64,000 nt of DNA. Origin: Gammaproteobacteria bacterium. Lineage in GTDB: Bacteria > Pseudomonadota > Gammaproteobacteria > Steroidobacterales > Foliamicaceae. Location: assembly GCA_028821145.1 (NCBI GenBank), contig JAPPHC010000014.1:1-64000 (forward strand). The letters are read 5' to 3'. The translations under genes and the position numbers were made by a program. This document shows, one piece after another, positions 16,356 through 26,011 of this stretch. Below the pieces are notes generated by a model, which was given only the letters and a program-made list of their open reading frames with translations, was not told the origin of the DNA and searched no databases. The first letter of the stretch is position 1, and every line of letters starts with the position of its first letter.

Positions 16356-17417
16356 TCACTCCGGCCGAGGAGGTTTCCCCATGATCTCTTCAAACCTCGT
16401 CGCATCGGAAAGCTCGCCGATCAGTTTCGACACCCATGCCTTTGTGTACAGATAATCCTTGTGGGCATTGTCGTATACGCAATAGGAAGAGTCCGTTTGT
16501 TGCGGCCGGTCGCTGCCTGTTTCCGGCCGCACCTTGAAGTACTTCCAAGCGGTCGTATGGTGGTGCATGTTGAATAGGAATGGGAGAGAACCGGACACTT
16601 TAGCAACGACCTCTGCTGGCTTCTTTACGTCAAGATTGGTAATGGGGACGCGTTTGTCTTTGATGAGCACATTCATCTTTCGGAGAGTGTCCTGCTGATC
16701 TTCGTCGGTTTCGTCGAAGTGGACAAATTCGATTGCAGAATCGGCAGAGTTTTCGTGATTTACGATCTTCGGGACGAGAAACACGCGATACGCATAGCCA
16801 GGATGGTTGAGATCGTCGTTAGCCAGACCGCCCCTGAACGTGTTGATGTAATCCATAACCGTGCGTGCTTCGCCAGCCAATGATTTGATGGCCTTTCTCT
16901 GCTCTTCGGGCCGAATTCTGGAGAATTGGAGCGATACGGAGAGGGAATCTTGCAAGGCATATTGATCCCCGAACTGGTGTACAAGGTATCCTTCCAAATT
17001 CAACAGCGCTGCTTGGCATTCGCCGTAGAGTGTAGGATCGAGTTGTGGAAGGTTGCGATGTTCTATTTTGTTTCGCAGTCCCAACAGAAACTCGAGATTC
17101 TTCCTTTCTGGAGGGTTGTGATCTCGAAAGTACTCCTTCAGGCACTTGCTTAGCTCCCAGTGTTTCGGTTCGCCATCAATCTTTTCGTAGCGCACACCCG
17201 TCTTGTATGTGGATTTCCGGGACTGGTACCAAGGCTTTCTCTTCTGTTTGTAGAAGTAGGCGTGGAAAAATGCCTGCCAAGCCAAGACAATCAGGACAAC
17301 ATACAGCGCTGTTCTAAACTTGGGACCAGGACGGTTGTATGACTCTACCGCTGCATTTGCTGCCGCTCGGCATTTATCGAGATTGCTTTTCGTGAGTTTC
17401 GACAGTTTCGCTGGCAT
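16356..17417 (-). CDS. DUF3644 family protein with HEPN-type RxxxxH motif
   Basis: This 353-residue protein matches DUF3644 by its N-terminal pattern: AAVESYNRPGPKFRTALY, a hydrophobic helix around VLIVLAWQAFFHAYFYK, then LGLRNKIEHRNLPQLD. RNKIEH fits the RxxxxH motif of HEPN ribonuclease domains, frequent in abortive-infection systems. The C-terminal part is unrecognised. It is the final gene of the island's long minus-strand series, beginning about 100 nt after the decayed AlbA_2 gene. A TTG 6 nt upstream of the ATG at 17417 is an alternative start. An RNA-cleaving effector role is an inference. Confidence 0.72.
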   Translation of the reverse strand: MPAKLSKLTKSNLDKCRAAANAAVESYNRPGPKFRTALYVVLIVLAWQAFFHAYFYKQKRKPWYQSRKSTYKTGVRYEKIDGEPKHWELSKCLKEYFRDHNPPERKNLEFLLGLRNKIEHRNLPQLDPTLYGECQAALLNLEGYLVHQFGDQYALQDSLSVSLQFSRIRPEEQRKAIKSLAGEARTVMDYINTFRGGLANDDLNHPGYAYRVFLVPKIVNHENSADSAIEFVHFDETDEDQQDTLRKMNVLIKDKRVPITNLDVKKPAEVVAKVSGSLPFLFNMHHHTTAWKYFKVRPETGSDRPQQTDSSYCVYDNAHKDYLYTKAWVSKLIGELSDATRFEEIMGKPPRPE

Positions 17418-17461
17418 GATCAACTCTTAGCAATTTCTGACAACTCCTTCGGAATTGGCCC

Positions 17462-17503
17462 GAATGAGCTAGGAATAAGACCGAATAAGCTCGGAATAAG
17501 ACT
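17462..17503. repeat. Tandem 21-bp imperfect repeat
   Basis: Two adjacent 21-bp units, starting gaatgagctaggaataagac at 17462 and gaataagctcggaataagac at 17483, differ at few positions. They lie in the gap between the AlbA_2 pseudogene and DUF3644, where they could be an operator for DUF3644 or leftover from the lesion that damaged the upstream gene. Confidence 0.55.
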
Positions 17504-17515
17504 GGCGATCGTCAT

Positions 17516-18389
17516 TTACGTGGCATTCCAACGCGCACCCCGGCCGTGTCCGGTTGATCGCGCCAAGCCTTTGGCCTGCAGGGCGGCCAGACACCTGCGA
17601 AGCTGAGGATTGGTTAGCTTTTCATCCAGCATGGGGAGGATTTCGCGCAGCGCCAGCCCGGCATCGGAGCGACGCAGCAAGCCCAAAAGGCCTGTTGCGG
17701 TCTTGTGAGCCCGCGCCCGGCTTGCCGAACGGCCACCGCATCCTTGCGCCGAAACCGGACCGTTACGCAGTCGCCCCGCTGCTCGATTTCGGGGCGTGGC
17801 AAACCCATCGAAGCTGCCAAGTCGGCCATCTTGATCGTTCCCCTGCCCCATTCCTCGATGGTGCCTCGCCGGTAGAAGGTGCGGGCGATCAATGGATTCC
17901 ACGGCCTTGATTCGTGCGGTTGGAACAGGTCGTCCGGAGTCAATCCAAAGTGCAGCGGGCCGGTGGAAGTCACTTCCAGGCGGTCATCGTAAACGGCGAG
18001 ACCGATGGAGCCGCCACCCGGGGCGTAGTCGCGGTGGCACAGTGCATTCGCGAGCGCCTCGCGTGTCGCCAGCGGCGGGTAAAGCGGTTCGCGGACACTT
18101 GAACGCGGTCGACCTCGGGAAACGCGGGTGGGTCGATGCGTTGGATCCCGGCGCTACCATCCTCGATCGTGCGGTCACCAATGCTCTGGCCGACAATGGC
18201 CGTTTTAGGAGTAACACCGAATAGCACATGGCCGACGCGCTGGTTTAGAATCGCGTAAACGGTCGCCGCGGCTTCGCGTCGCGCTCCAGTGGAAGCCTTG
18301 AACTCCAGCAATTCAGACTTATCGGCAGCCACCAGTTCGTTCAGTTGATCAGGAGTCACGAATACGTGGCGCAACGAATCATTATTCAT
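17516..18389 (-). pseudogene. Decayed AlbA_2/Schlafen-like ATP-binding regulator
   Basis: The N-terminal part (ELLEFKASTGARREAAATVY then HVLFGVT) is an AlbA_2 domain running to AFPEVDRVQVSANR. The next recognisable segment, LYPPLATREALANALCHRDY through ESRPWNPLIARTFYRRG, is the late part of the same family but lies in another frame. It follows directly, so roughly 100-120 middle residues are missing. A further frame change near 17690 separates it from the C-terminal winged-helix part (LLRRSDAGLALREILPMLDE). At least one internal deletion and two frame changes make this a pseudogene. Its start overlaps the DUF499 stop by 8 nt, so it was once part of the defence operon. Confidence 0.75.
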
Positions 18390-21285
18390 TGTCCTCATCA
18401 AGCAGACCGAGTTCCCTCAAGGGTTCAAGCACGCCATTTTCCACCTTGGCTTTGTCGTAGTCGTCAGGGGCGGTGGCCTTGGCGTTGATTGCGACCTTGC
18501 CTGCCACATCTGCAAGGTTGGCCATGGCGTTCCATGCCTGGTACAGGCTTCGCTGGTCGGCAACGAACGAAAACGAGATTTCCCGACTTCCACTCGGATA
18601 AGCACCTACCGGTTTGCCGCCAGGTTGGTCGTCGCCGCCAGCGCCAGAATTGTCCTGCGCGTCGCCTGACTTTCCGTCGGCATCTTCTTTACCAAGCGTG
18701 TCGCCGCTTGGCGCGGCGGGCTTCTCCGGAATGGCAGCCGGGACGATCAGGAATCCGGAATCCAGGTCGATCTCATCGTCGGCGACATTGCGTTGGAACG
18801 CGACACGGCTCCTATCGACCTGGTAGAGCCCATCCTCCCCAAGTCGCGGGCTTCCCGTGGTGTAACCAAACAGCCCGGTCTCCACTCCGCGCGCGATGGC
18901 CTTGCGCACGGCTTCCGCGGTGAGAAGACGCGGGAAGTCGATGAACTCGTAGAATCCCGCGAGCACAGTGTCGGTCGCAATACCGTGCTGAGCCGACCCT
19001 TCTTCTCCCAGCTTGAACAATTCAACGATCCTCCCCGGCGCCAGCGTCCCGAATACTCGCCGGTGAACGGTGGTCAGTAGTTCCATAAGGCGCTGATGGA
19101 TGAGCGCGCGCTTCTTTTCGTCCAGCGTCGTCTGCAGCGGCCGGCCACCCAGCTGGACGCGATCGAATTCAAGCGATTTGTCGCCCGACGAAGGCAACCA
19201 TACCTCGCCATAGAGCTTGAGCATGGCGGACTCGGCGGCGGCGGCCTCAGTGGCGTCGCGTTCCTTGAGTTGACTTCGTTGCGCATCCGTGAGGTTATGC
19301 TCCCGCCACTTCCCCTTTACACGCTCGACTGCGAGCAGGTAACGCACCGCGCGTCTCAAGATCTCGATCTGGTCGCCCGAGGGCACGGCAAGTCCCAGGC
19401 CGTTGCGATACTCGCGCTGCCGGTTGCCGTACTGTTCGCAGATGGCCAGTGCGGCTTGGTTCTGGTCACCGGCGGACTTTGCCGCGAAATCGAGCGGCAG
19501 GTAGGCGATGAGGAACTCCGGCTCCCGGTCCGGAACATCGCCTGGCTTTTCCGGCCATACGATTGCTCGCTGTCCGGCGAGACGCTGATCGATCATTTGC
19601 CGGACGCGTTCGCGCACTCGTCCCTCGTCGCGTCCGACCGCTTCAGCCTCCTGCTCGACGAGAAGTGTAATGTTCGGATCCCTCTTGAAGCAGTAGCGCA
19701 CGCCGTCGAAATGCAGATAAAGACACTGCTCCTTGAGTTCCTTCAGACACGCCTGTATCGTGGTCGTGTCGAGATCGGGTCCGATGCTCGCGCCGAGCAG
19801 ATCAGGCTCGCTGATTCCGGGCGGGAGCAGGTCTCCCTCGCCACTCCCGCCGCGCCGCAGACCGCCGAAGGAGTAAAGCAGCATGGCGGTGGCAAGACGG
19901 GTGCCCGGCAGCTTGCCCGACTCTGTCGTCACCTCCCTCGCGCGCCGTTCATCGATGCGGCGAGTTCGCGAGTTCGCACCCACGAAGTCATGCTCCAGAC
20001 AGGCTTGGAAGTCCTCCCGCTGGCCCACTTCCTTGAAGAATGCAAGCCGGACATCGCTCTCGTGAATGGGTACGTCGCCCGGCCCGAGAAGAAGGCGTGA
20101 CACGCCTGCCTGGTGTGCCGCGCGCAAACACGATGCAAGAAAACGTAGCGCGCCGCGGGTGCGTTGAAAGTCCGGTATGGCCGCCCAGCGTTCGCGCATC
20201 ACATCAATCAGGGCCGGATGAAAGGGATAGGACGCCTGAATCCGTTCGCGCAACGCCAGACCGTCTTCCTCCGCCCGCTGGCTCTCCGCATCGGTCTGGG
20301 CATGCGCACGGCGCATCTGCGTAAACACATGTCCGTAGGCCTCCGCAGTAGCGGTCGCGGCATGAGTATCGGGCACACCGGCGAGCAGTCTTCGTTGGAT
20401 AACGTTCAGGATTTCGTTTCCCTCGACAGGCTCGCGGCGCTGGTCTTTGCGTGCCGCCAGATGCTCAACGGTTTGCAGGAGATTCGTGTATTCGAGAGAT
20501 TCGCGCTTGCTCGATTGTAGCGAATAGACCAGCACGGCGTTGTCCACACTCCCGACGGCCGCAGTCAATCGCTGGAGGAAGGACAGCGTTTCGTCGCGGA
20601 GCGTAGTCTGCTCGATTCGAATACCGCCGGCGCTGATAAGGTATTGCAGCAGTTCATCAACCAAAATCAGGCTCGGTCCGCCCTTGAGCAACTCGATCAG
20701 TGCGTCCGCGCCAGGTGCGACCCGCGCCTCGTCCTGGGCGCGCACCAGTTCGTAGCCTCCCCGACCGCCTAGCGACCACGCGATCCAACCCCAAACTGTC
20801 CTGGCGGAAGTATCGTCTCCCGGCATCGGTTTGCCGTTGGTAGGATCGAAAAACTGTCCATCCACCACTGCGACTCGCACACCTTCCGGTCGCGGGAGTC
20901 CGGTTGCTTCCGGCAGGGTGTCGAGCGCGGCGCGGGACCGCGCGGTATGAAGCAAAGCCGCCAGCGTGTGCGACTTACCCCCGCCGAACGGTGTCTGTAG
21001 TCGTAGTACACGGTTGCCGTCCGACCCGGACAAGCGACCCAGTACATCCTTGAGTAAAGATCGGAGACCGGTTGTCAAATAAGACGCGGCAAAGAAACTA
21101 TCGGCGTTCCGATAAACAGCCGGTACGCGCCGCAACTCTGTGTCCGGTTGTCCCAGTTCTTTGCCGATCAGGTAATCGGACAAGGTGCCGAGATCGAGTG
21201 CGAAAATGTCCTCGGAAAAGTCGTCGGAAAGCACATCGGGATGCAGCTCCACACACTGAAGCCAGGGCTGTGAATTGGGTTTCAT
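18382..21285 (-). CDS. DUF499 AAA+-like ATPase
   Basis: This 967-residue protein has a Walker A motif GGGKSHT at residues 101-107 and a Walker B SLILVDELLQYL near 200. The N-terminal region LHPDVLSDDFSEDIFALDL is typical of DUF499 (COG1483-type) ATPases. It has a long middle region and an acidic, Gly/Asp-rich insert (about 860-890) before the C-terminus. DUF499 proteins repeatedly pair with DUF1156 methylases in defence loci; the ATPase may drive DNA recognition or translocation. Its start overlaps the methylase stop in an ATGA junction, indicating coupled synthesis. The next gene downstream is the decayed AlbA_2 regulator. Confidence 0.85.
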   Translation of the reverse strand: MKPNSQPWLQCVELHPDVLSDDFSEDIFALDLGTLSDYLIGKELGQPDTELRRVPAVYRNADSFFAASYLTTGLRSLLKDVLGRLSGSDGNRVLRLQTPFGGGKSHTLAALLHTARSRAALDTLPEATGLPRPEGVRVAVVDGQFFDPTNGKPMPGDDTSARTVWGWIAWSLGGRGGYELVRAQDEARVAPGADALIELLKGGPSLILVDELLQYLISAGGIRIEQTTLRDETLSFLQRLTAAVGSVDNAVLVYSLQSSKRESLEYTNLLQTVEHLAARKDQRREPVEGNEILNVIQRRLLAGVPDTHAATATAEAYGHVFTQMRRAHAQTDAESQRAEEDGLALRERIQASYPFHPALIDVMRERWAAIPDFQRTRGALRFLASCLRAAHQAGVSRLLLGPGDVPIHESDVRLAFFKEVGQREDFQACLEHDFVGANSRTRRIDERRAREVTTESGKLPGTRLATAMLLYSFGGLRRGGSGEGDLLPPGISEPDLLGASIGPDLDTTTIQACLKELKEQCLYLHFDGVRYCFKRDPNITLLVEQEAEAVGRDEGRVRERVRQMIDQRLAGQRAIVWPEKPGDVPDREPEFLIAYLPLDFAAKSAGDQNQAALAICEQYGNRQREYRNGLGLAVPSGDQIEILRRAVRYLLAVERVKGKWREHNLTDAQRSQLKERDATEAAAAESAMLKLYGEVWLPSSGDKSLEFDRVQLGGRPLQTTLDEKKRALIHQRLMELLTTVHRRVFGTLAPGRIVELFKLGEEGSAQHGIATDTVLAGFYEFIDFPRLLTAEAVRKAIARGVETGLFGYTTGSPRLGEDGLYQVDRSRVAFQRNVADDEIDLDSGFLIVPAAIPEKPAAPSGDTLGKEDADGKSGDAQDNSGAGGDDQPGGKPVGAYPSGSREISFSFVADQRSLYQAWNAMANLADVAGKVAINAKATAPDDYDKAKVENGVLEPLRELGLLDEDNE

Positions 21286-24083
21286 TGAAGTTCTTCTCCA
21301 CCAAACAGGTCCCCGGTTCCGCCCACCAACGCTTCGATTTCCTGCGCATAGGCTGCTCCCTCGACCACGCTGCGCCAGTTGGCGTTCAATCGCTGCATCG
21401 CACCGAGCTCCGGCGTTGCGGTTCTCTCCGGCGCCTGCGAACCGCCAAGAACCGGCGCGCAGAGCGCTTGCGTCACCAACCTGAGTTGTTCGGTGTTTGG
21501 CCGAGCCGACTTGAGATACGCCGGAAGGGCTCCAGGTTGCTCTTCCAGGAGATATAGCAGCCGGTGCAATACGTCGACCAGCGGTGCCGCCTTGCCGTTC
21601 TCTGCAAGACCGAGTTCTTCATGGTCGCCACGCTCAGCGAAATTGCGTACTCGAAACTTGCCGCCGGACTTTTCAACGAGCTTTGGCGCGTTGCCCGTCA
21701 ATCCATCCGGGCCGTCGATCTCAATGCCCTGCGGGTAACAGAAGACGTAGGCGTCACCGGCCTCTATAGAGGACTCGCGGTAGGTGAAACGCCAAAGGAT
21801 GTAAAACCGGGAGATCGAGTCCACGCTGGCGACTGCCGAACCTCGTAGCCCGAATATCTCGTCGAGCATCACGTCGAGCACCACGCCTTCGACTTCGCGC
21901 AGGTATCTTTCGGCGGATACCGGGTCGCCGTTGGCATATTCGACCCGGGAGAACTGGGTATAGGCGCGTAGTCCTGCGCCCACTGCCGCCATCAACAGGT
22001 CCGCGCCCCCGATTCCCTTTCCGCCATTCCACAGCGTCTTGACCCGCTCACGCGCAATCCGCTGGAGTTGCGGCGCGACCTCCGTTTCGTATTGACCCGC
22101 GCCGGTCTGCTCGCGCCGGCGGGCAACGAAAAAAATGCTGTCGGAAAGTGCAGCGGCATCCATTGCGTTCGTCCGCCCGCGCGCCTCTGTCTGTACCGGC
22201 CATGCTTCAGTAACCGTCATGCCTGCCCCGACGAGCGCACGAATCAGAGTCGCCCAGCCCTCGGTTGTGCGATGAGCATAGACGCAGACCAATGGAGCCC
22301 CGGGCTTCAGCACCCGGCGCGCCTCAGCAAGCGAGTTGCGCATCAGTCTCTCGTAGTGCGCCTTGGCCTTGTTGGCGTCACCACCGTGCTCACTCGGCTG
22401 AGCTACGGCTTCTCGCCGTTTCGGTGGCGTATCGAGTGCAAAGTGTTCCGGATACAGATCGCCGACGATCCGTTTAAGCCAGACGTAGAAGAATGCGGAT
22501 AAATCCGCATAGAAGATGCTGCTGTAGTACGGAGGATCGGTAACGACGGCATCGAAAGTCTCGTCGTCGAAGTAGAGCTTTTCGGCATTCCCGCGCGTAA
22601 CGACACACGGCTGTTTGATTTTGGCGAGTTCCCGGATGCAGAAGGCCTCACGGTCCAATGCATAAGACAGACAACCTTGTGTCCGTGCCAGTGGATTGAT
22701 ATCGGAGAAGTCGTAGATCATCTTCAGGGCTTGGCGGTCTCCAATTGCTCCCACCGTTCTCTGGAGATTCGGATACCAGCGTGAAAACTTGTTGAATGAG
22801 ATCACAAAGCGACCGAACGCCATCGCGAAGAAGGTCTTCAGTGCCCGAGCGCGATCTTCCGGCATACCGTGGGCGATCATTTCGTCATGCGCGCGCCGAA
22901 TCTGACCGATCAGCGTGAAAAGGACCAGAAGTTGCCGCGATGTGAATAGCTCGCTGTGTTTTTCTACGCCATATGCGGGCAATTGATCTCGGAGCTTGCC
23001 CTGTAATTCCGCTTCGGGGCGCGTGAAGCCGAGTTCCTTCTCAAGCGCCGCCAAGCGTCGTTCGATAGCGTCGGAGTCGGGTCCCAATGCGGCATCCGGT
23101 GGAAGATACACCTTGGTCCGCTTTTTCCCCGCCGGCGTCTTAGGCGGCAAGGCGGCCACAATTGCAGCCAGCGAATCTTTCATCCTCCCGCTGACAGCCA
23201 TCTCTTTGACGTAATCCGCGGGAGCGGGCGTGTTGCAGGCTACGCAGACCGCTTGCCCTGAACCCGTTTGCCCGGTCTGCTGCGCAACCTCACTGGCCAA
23301 CCTTCCGGAAACGATGTCCCAATACAAGTACTCCCCGTCCTCGACTCGTGGCACTGCGGCGATGGCGCCTCCTTTTTTCCGAAGCCACGACTGTCGAACC
23401 AGCGGTACTGGCGCGGCACAACCGGGGCGTCGACAGGGGACCGTGCGCGCCCAGATATAGGCGACCGGGTCTGCTTGGTCTTCCGAAGTCGGATCCCCAC
23501 TTCCGAAGAGGGCCGTCTGGCGCAAGACCTCCCTAGAGTGTGGAACATCAATGGCTGGATACAGATCACCAATTTCTTCGCGCATCCGGTCGACGATCAG
23601 AGCGCTCCAACGCTGAAAATCGTCCGCAAGGCCGGCGCCAAAGGACTGCGGGTAGACCAGCGTGCACAACTCGATCATGTGGGCGACAGGGTTGTAGTCC
23701 ACCGCATGACTCTCGCACCCCAGGCGGGCGGCTTCGAGCGGAATCGCCCCGCCACCGGCGAATAGATCCAAGACCTTGGGCGTTCGACCTCCGTGTTGCT
23801 CCTTGATTGTCTGGCGCGCCTTCGCGACTGTGGCCGGGTCCGTCTTGTAGGCGGCCAGCTTAGCAACGAATGACGCTGCCTCCTCGCGTTCCGCGCTGGT
23901 GCGCGGGGCGGGCGCCAGCGCCGCGTAGATCGCCGCTCTACACGCAGTAATCGGACGCCGGGCCGGCCAGTAGTGCACCAATTCGACATAGCGGCGCGGG
24001 TGGAGCTTTTCCTTCGACGCGATGGCGTTCAGCACGTCCAAGGGAAGGTAGTCCTCTATCAGGCGACGATCAGTCTTGTTCAT
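21282..24083 (-). CDS. DUF1156 adenine-specific DNA methyltransferase with Zn ribbon
   Basis: This is a methyltransferase of about 933 residues. DUF1156 opens the protein (MNKTDRRLIEDYLPLDVLNA then YVELVHYWPARRPITACRAA). The AdoMet-binding loop VLDLFAGGGAIPLEAARLG follows near 105-125. A zinc ribbon combines CRRPGC near 218 with CVAC near 281. The catalytic DPPY motif is in VVTDPPYYSSIFYADLSAFF near 515, pointing to N6-adenine or N4-cytosine methylation. The start at 24083 opens directly on DUF1156 and forms an ATGA overlap with the helicase stop; a longer reading from 24221 would overlap the helicase by about 140 nt. It probably marks host DNA as self. Confidence 0.9.
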   Translation of the reverse strand: MNKTDRRLIEDYLPLDVLNAIASKEKLHPRRYVELVHYWPARRPITACRAAIYAALAPAPRTSAEREEAASFVAKLAAYKTDPATVAKARQTIKEQHGGRTPKVLDLFAGGGAIPLEAARLGCESHAVDYNPVAHMIELCTLVYPQSFGAGLADDFQRWSALIVDRMREEIGDLYPAIDVPHSREVLRQTALFGSGDPTSEDQADPVAYIWARTVPCRRPGCAAPVPLVRQSWLRKKGGAIAAVPRVEDGEYLYWDIVSGRLASEVAQQTGQTGSGQAVCVACNTPAPADYVKEMAVSGRMKDSLAAIVAALPPKTPAGKKRTKVYLPPDAALGPDSDAIERRLAALEKELGFTRPEAELQGKLRDQLPAYGVEKHSELFTSRQLLVLFTLIGQIRRAHDEMIAHGMPEDRARALKTFFAMAFGRFVISFNKFSRWYPNLQRTVGAIGDRQALKMIYDFSDINPLARTQGCLSYALDREAFCIRELAKIKQPCVVTRGNAEKLYFDDETFDAVVTDPPYYSSIFYADLSAFFYVWLKRIVGDLYPEHFALDTPPKRREAVAQPSEHGGDANKAKAHYERLMRNSLAEARRVLKPGAPLVCVYAHRTTEGWATLIRALVGAGMTVTEAWPVQTEARGRTNAMDAAALSDSIFFVARRREQTGAGQYETEVAPQLQRIARERVKTLWNGGKGIGGADLLMAAVGAGLRAYTQFSRVEYANGDPVSAERYLREVEGVVLDVMLDEIFGLRGSAVASVDSISRFYILWRFTYRESSIEAGDAYVFCYPQGIEIDGPDGLTGNAPKLVEKSGGKFRVRNFAERGDHEELGLAENGKAAPLVDVLHRLLYLLEEQPGALPAYLKSARPNTEQLRLVTQALCAPVLGGSQAPERTATPELGAMQRLNANWRSVVEGAAYAQEIEALVGGTGDLFGGEELQ

Positions 24084-26011
24084 GCCAGACTCCGGCCCGG
24101 ACCATCGGACAGCAGACCCATCTCCTCTAGAAACCGCGACGGCCGCTTTTTCCAACCTCTGTAGGTTTTTGCTCTTGACAGGATCAGGCATCGTTTCGCG
24201 CGGGTAATGGCGACAAAACAACCGCGGCGTTCTTCCTCAAGCGCTGCGCTGCTATTGTCATTCTTCACACTGTGCCAAGAAGGAAGCACTTCCTCCGCAA
24301 GGCCCATCAGATACACCCTATCGAACTCCAACCCCTTGGCACCATGAATGGTGCCAAGGGAGACGGATCCTGGCTCAGGCACCGGCTGTTTGGAGCGCAA
24401 TGCCATCTCTTGAAGGAACTGGTCGAGCGACACTGCGCCATGGGCCTGACGTATTTCGCGCTCGATCCGGCGCCACGCACTCACGTCATCATTGAAATCG
24501 CCATCGGCGCCTTTGCTCTCGAAACATTCAATGACTGTCTTTACCGTGTCGGGCAGCCTTTTGTCCCCCGAAGCGAAGCGCGCGAGGGTGTCTACGGCCT
24601 TACTGGCCGGCTTGGGAGGCGATGCCTTCCGTACAGAATCAAACCAGACTGTCATCAGCGCCACCTGGCCGGCTTCCGAACGTACTTCCAAATCCTCGAA
24701 ATCCAGAGCAGCGCCAGTAAAGCTCCGAAACGTTTCGATCAAGGTCACCATGTTGCGCCGATCAAGCGGTCGGTTGATTTGTTTCAGCCCCGCGACCAGC
24801 CAACGCATTTGCGGAGACGCGAAATCGTCTCTGCGTGCGAGGAGCGCGGTGGGCACATTCAGGCTTGCCAACTCATCCTGAACGGTTTCCAAAAGCGCTC
24901 GATTACGCGCCAGAATAGCGGTTTGACCCCGCTCCTCTGCATCAAGGGCGGCAACTTCGGTCGCAATGCCCCTAGCCTCACCCGCATCGCTGGGGAACAC
25001 CAAGCATCGGATTTCGGATTCGTTTGTCTCGGTCTCAGGACGTGATTTGGCGGCCTCCGCCGACCGTTTTGACAAGTCACGCCGAACGTTGTAAACAACC
25101 AGCCGATTGGCGGCCTCAACAATGCCAGGTGGACAACGGAAATTGTCCGTGAGTTGGACGACCTCGCACTCAAAGTCCTTCACCAAGCTGCCGATACGAC
25201 GGACGTTGGCGCCGTTCCATTCGTATATCGTCTGATCGTCGTCAGCCACGGCGAATAGTTGGTGGAAGCTGTCGCCGGCCATCCGTCGGAGCAAATCGTA
25301 CTGGGGGCCGTTCGTATCCTGAAACTCGTCAATCAGCCAGTATCGATAGATCGTTCGAAAATGTTCGGCCAACTTCGGATAATTCAAAATTTGGTGGGCC
25401 AGAATAATCAACGAGTTAAAATCCAGCGCGTTAGATCGCTTTAGTTCCTCCTCGTAAAGCCGGTAGGCAAGAGCAATACGCTCGGAAGCTTCGCGCGAGG
25501 TATCGTGACGCATTAGATACCTATCCGCCTGCTCGGGGCTGATCAGACGTGCCTTCAGTGCGTCGATGCGGGGTAAGAACCGTGTATCGTCATGCTCGAA
25601 ACCATCAGACCCACGCTGCAATGCGTCTTTCAGCAATGCTTCTCGATCGGCGGTACGCGAGTAGATTTCGAAATTAGGCTTCATGCCGAGATGTACGCCG
25701 TGCTGGCGTAGTAAGCGAGCGCAGAATCCATGGAAAGTATTGATCTCGGCGCGTTCCTCGCTACCTGGAACAAGGGCGGCAATCCGGGATTTCATTTCAT
25801 GCGCGGCCTTATTCGTGAAAGTCAGTGCGAGAATGCGGAAGCGTTCGTTAGGCGAAGCATCCAGCAATCGGGCGACTCGGCAGGTGAGCACGCGCGTCTT
25901 GCCGGAACCCGGTCCGGCGAGGACCAGCAGCGGCCCTTCGTCCCACTCAACAGCCTTGCGCTGGATGTCGGTCAGCTCACCTATCGTGTCTGCGAGTGTC
26001 CCGACGATCAT
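24080..26011 (-). CDS. UvrD/PcrA-like superfamily 1A helicase (GajB-like)
   Basis: This is a 643-residue 3'-5' type helicase. Motifs: Walker A GPGSGKT (33-39), Ia LALTFTNKAAHEMK, motif II WLIDEFQDTNGPQ near 228, III VADDDQTIYEWNG, IV LTDNFRCP, V TIHGAKGLEFDRVYLMGL and VI FVAITRAKRCLILSRAK. Its start overlaps the OLD-family nuclease stop by 4 nt (ATGA) and its stop overlaps the methylase start in the same way. An OLD nuclease next to a UvrD-like helicase is the Gabija arrangement. Gabija GajB proteins are usually shorter (about 500 residues), so this may be a Gabija relative adapted to a larger system. Confidence 0.9.
   Translation of the reverse strand: MIVGTLADTIGELTDIQRKAVEWDEGPLLVLAGPGSGKTRVLTCRVARLLDASPNERFRILALTFTNKAAHEMKSRIAALVPGSEERAEINTFHGFCARLLRQHGVHLGMKPNFEIYSRTADREALLKDALQRGSDGFEHDDTRFLPRIDALKARLISPEQADRYLMRHDTSREASERIALAYRLYEEELKRSNALDFNSLIILAHQILNYPKLAEHFRTIYRYWLIDEFQDTNGPQYDLLRRMAGDSFHQLFAVADDDQTIYEWNGANVRRIGSLVKDFECEVVQLTDNFRCPPGIVEAANRLVVYNVRRDLSKRSAEAAKSRPETETNESEIRCLVFPSDAGEARGIATEVAALDAEERGQTAILARNRALLETVQDELASLNVPTALLARRDDFASPQMRWLVAGLKQINRPLDRRNMVTLIETFRSFTGAALDFEDLEVRSEAGQVALMTVWFDSVRKASPPKPASKAVDTLARFASGDKRLPDTVKTVIECFESKGADGDFNDDVSAWRRIEREIRQAHGAVSLDQFLQEMALRSKQPVPEPGSVSLGTIHGAKGLEFDRVYLMGLAEEVLPSWHSVKNDNSSAALEEERRGCFVAITRAKRCLILSRAKTYRGWKKRPSRFLEEMGLLSDGPGRSLA

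Noticed and set aside
16099..16405. Short minus-strand frames between the lipoprotein and DUF3644
   Set aside because: Overlapping one another, partly inside DUF3644, without sequence features of real proteins.
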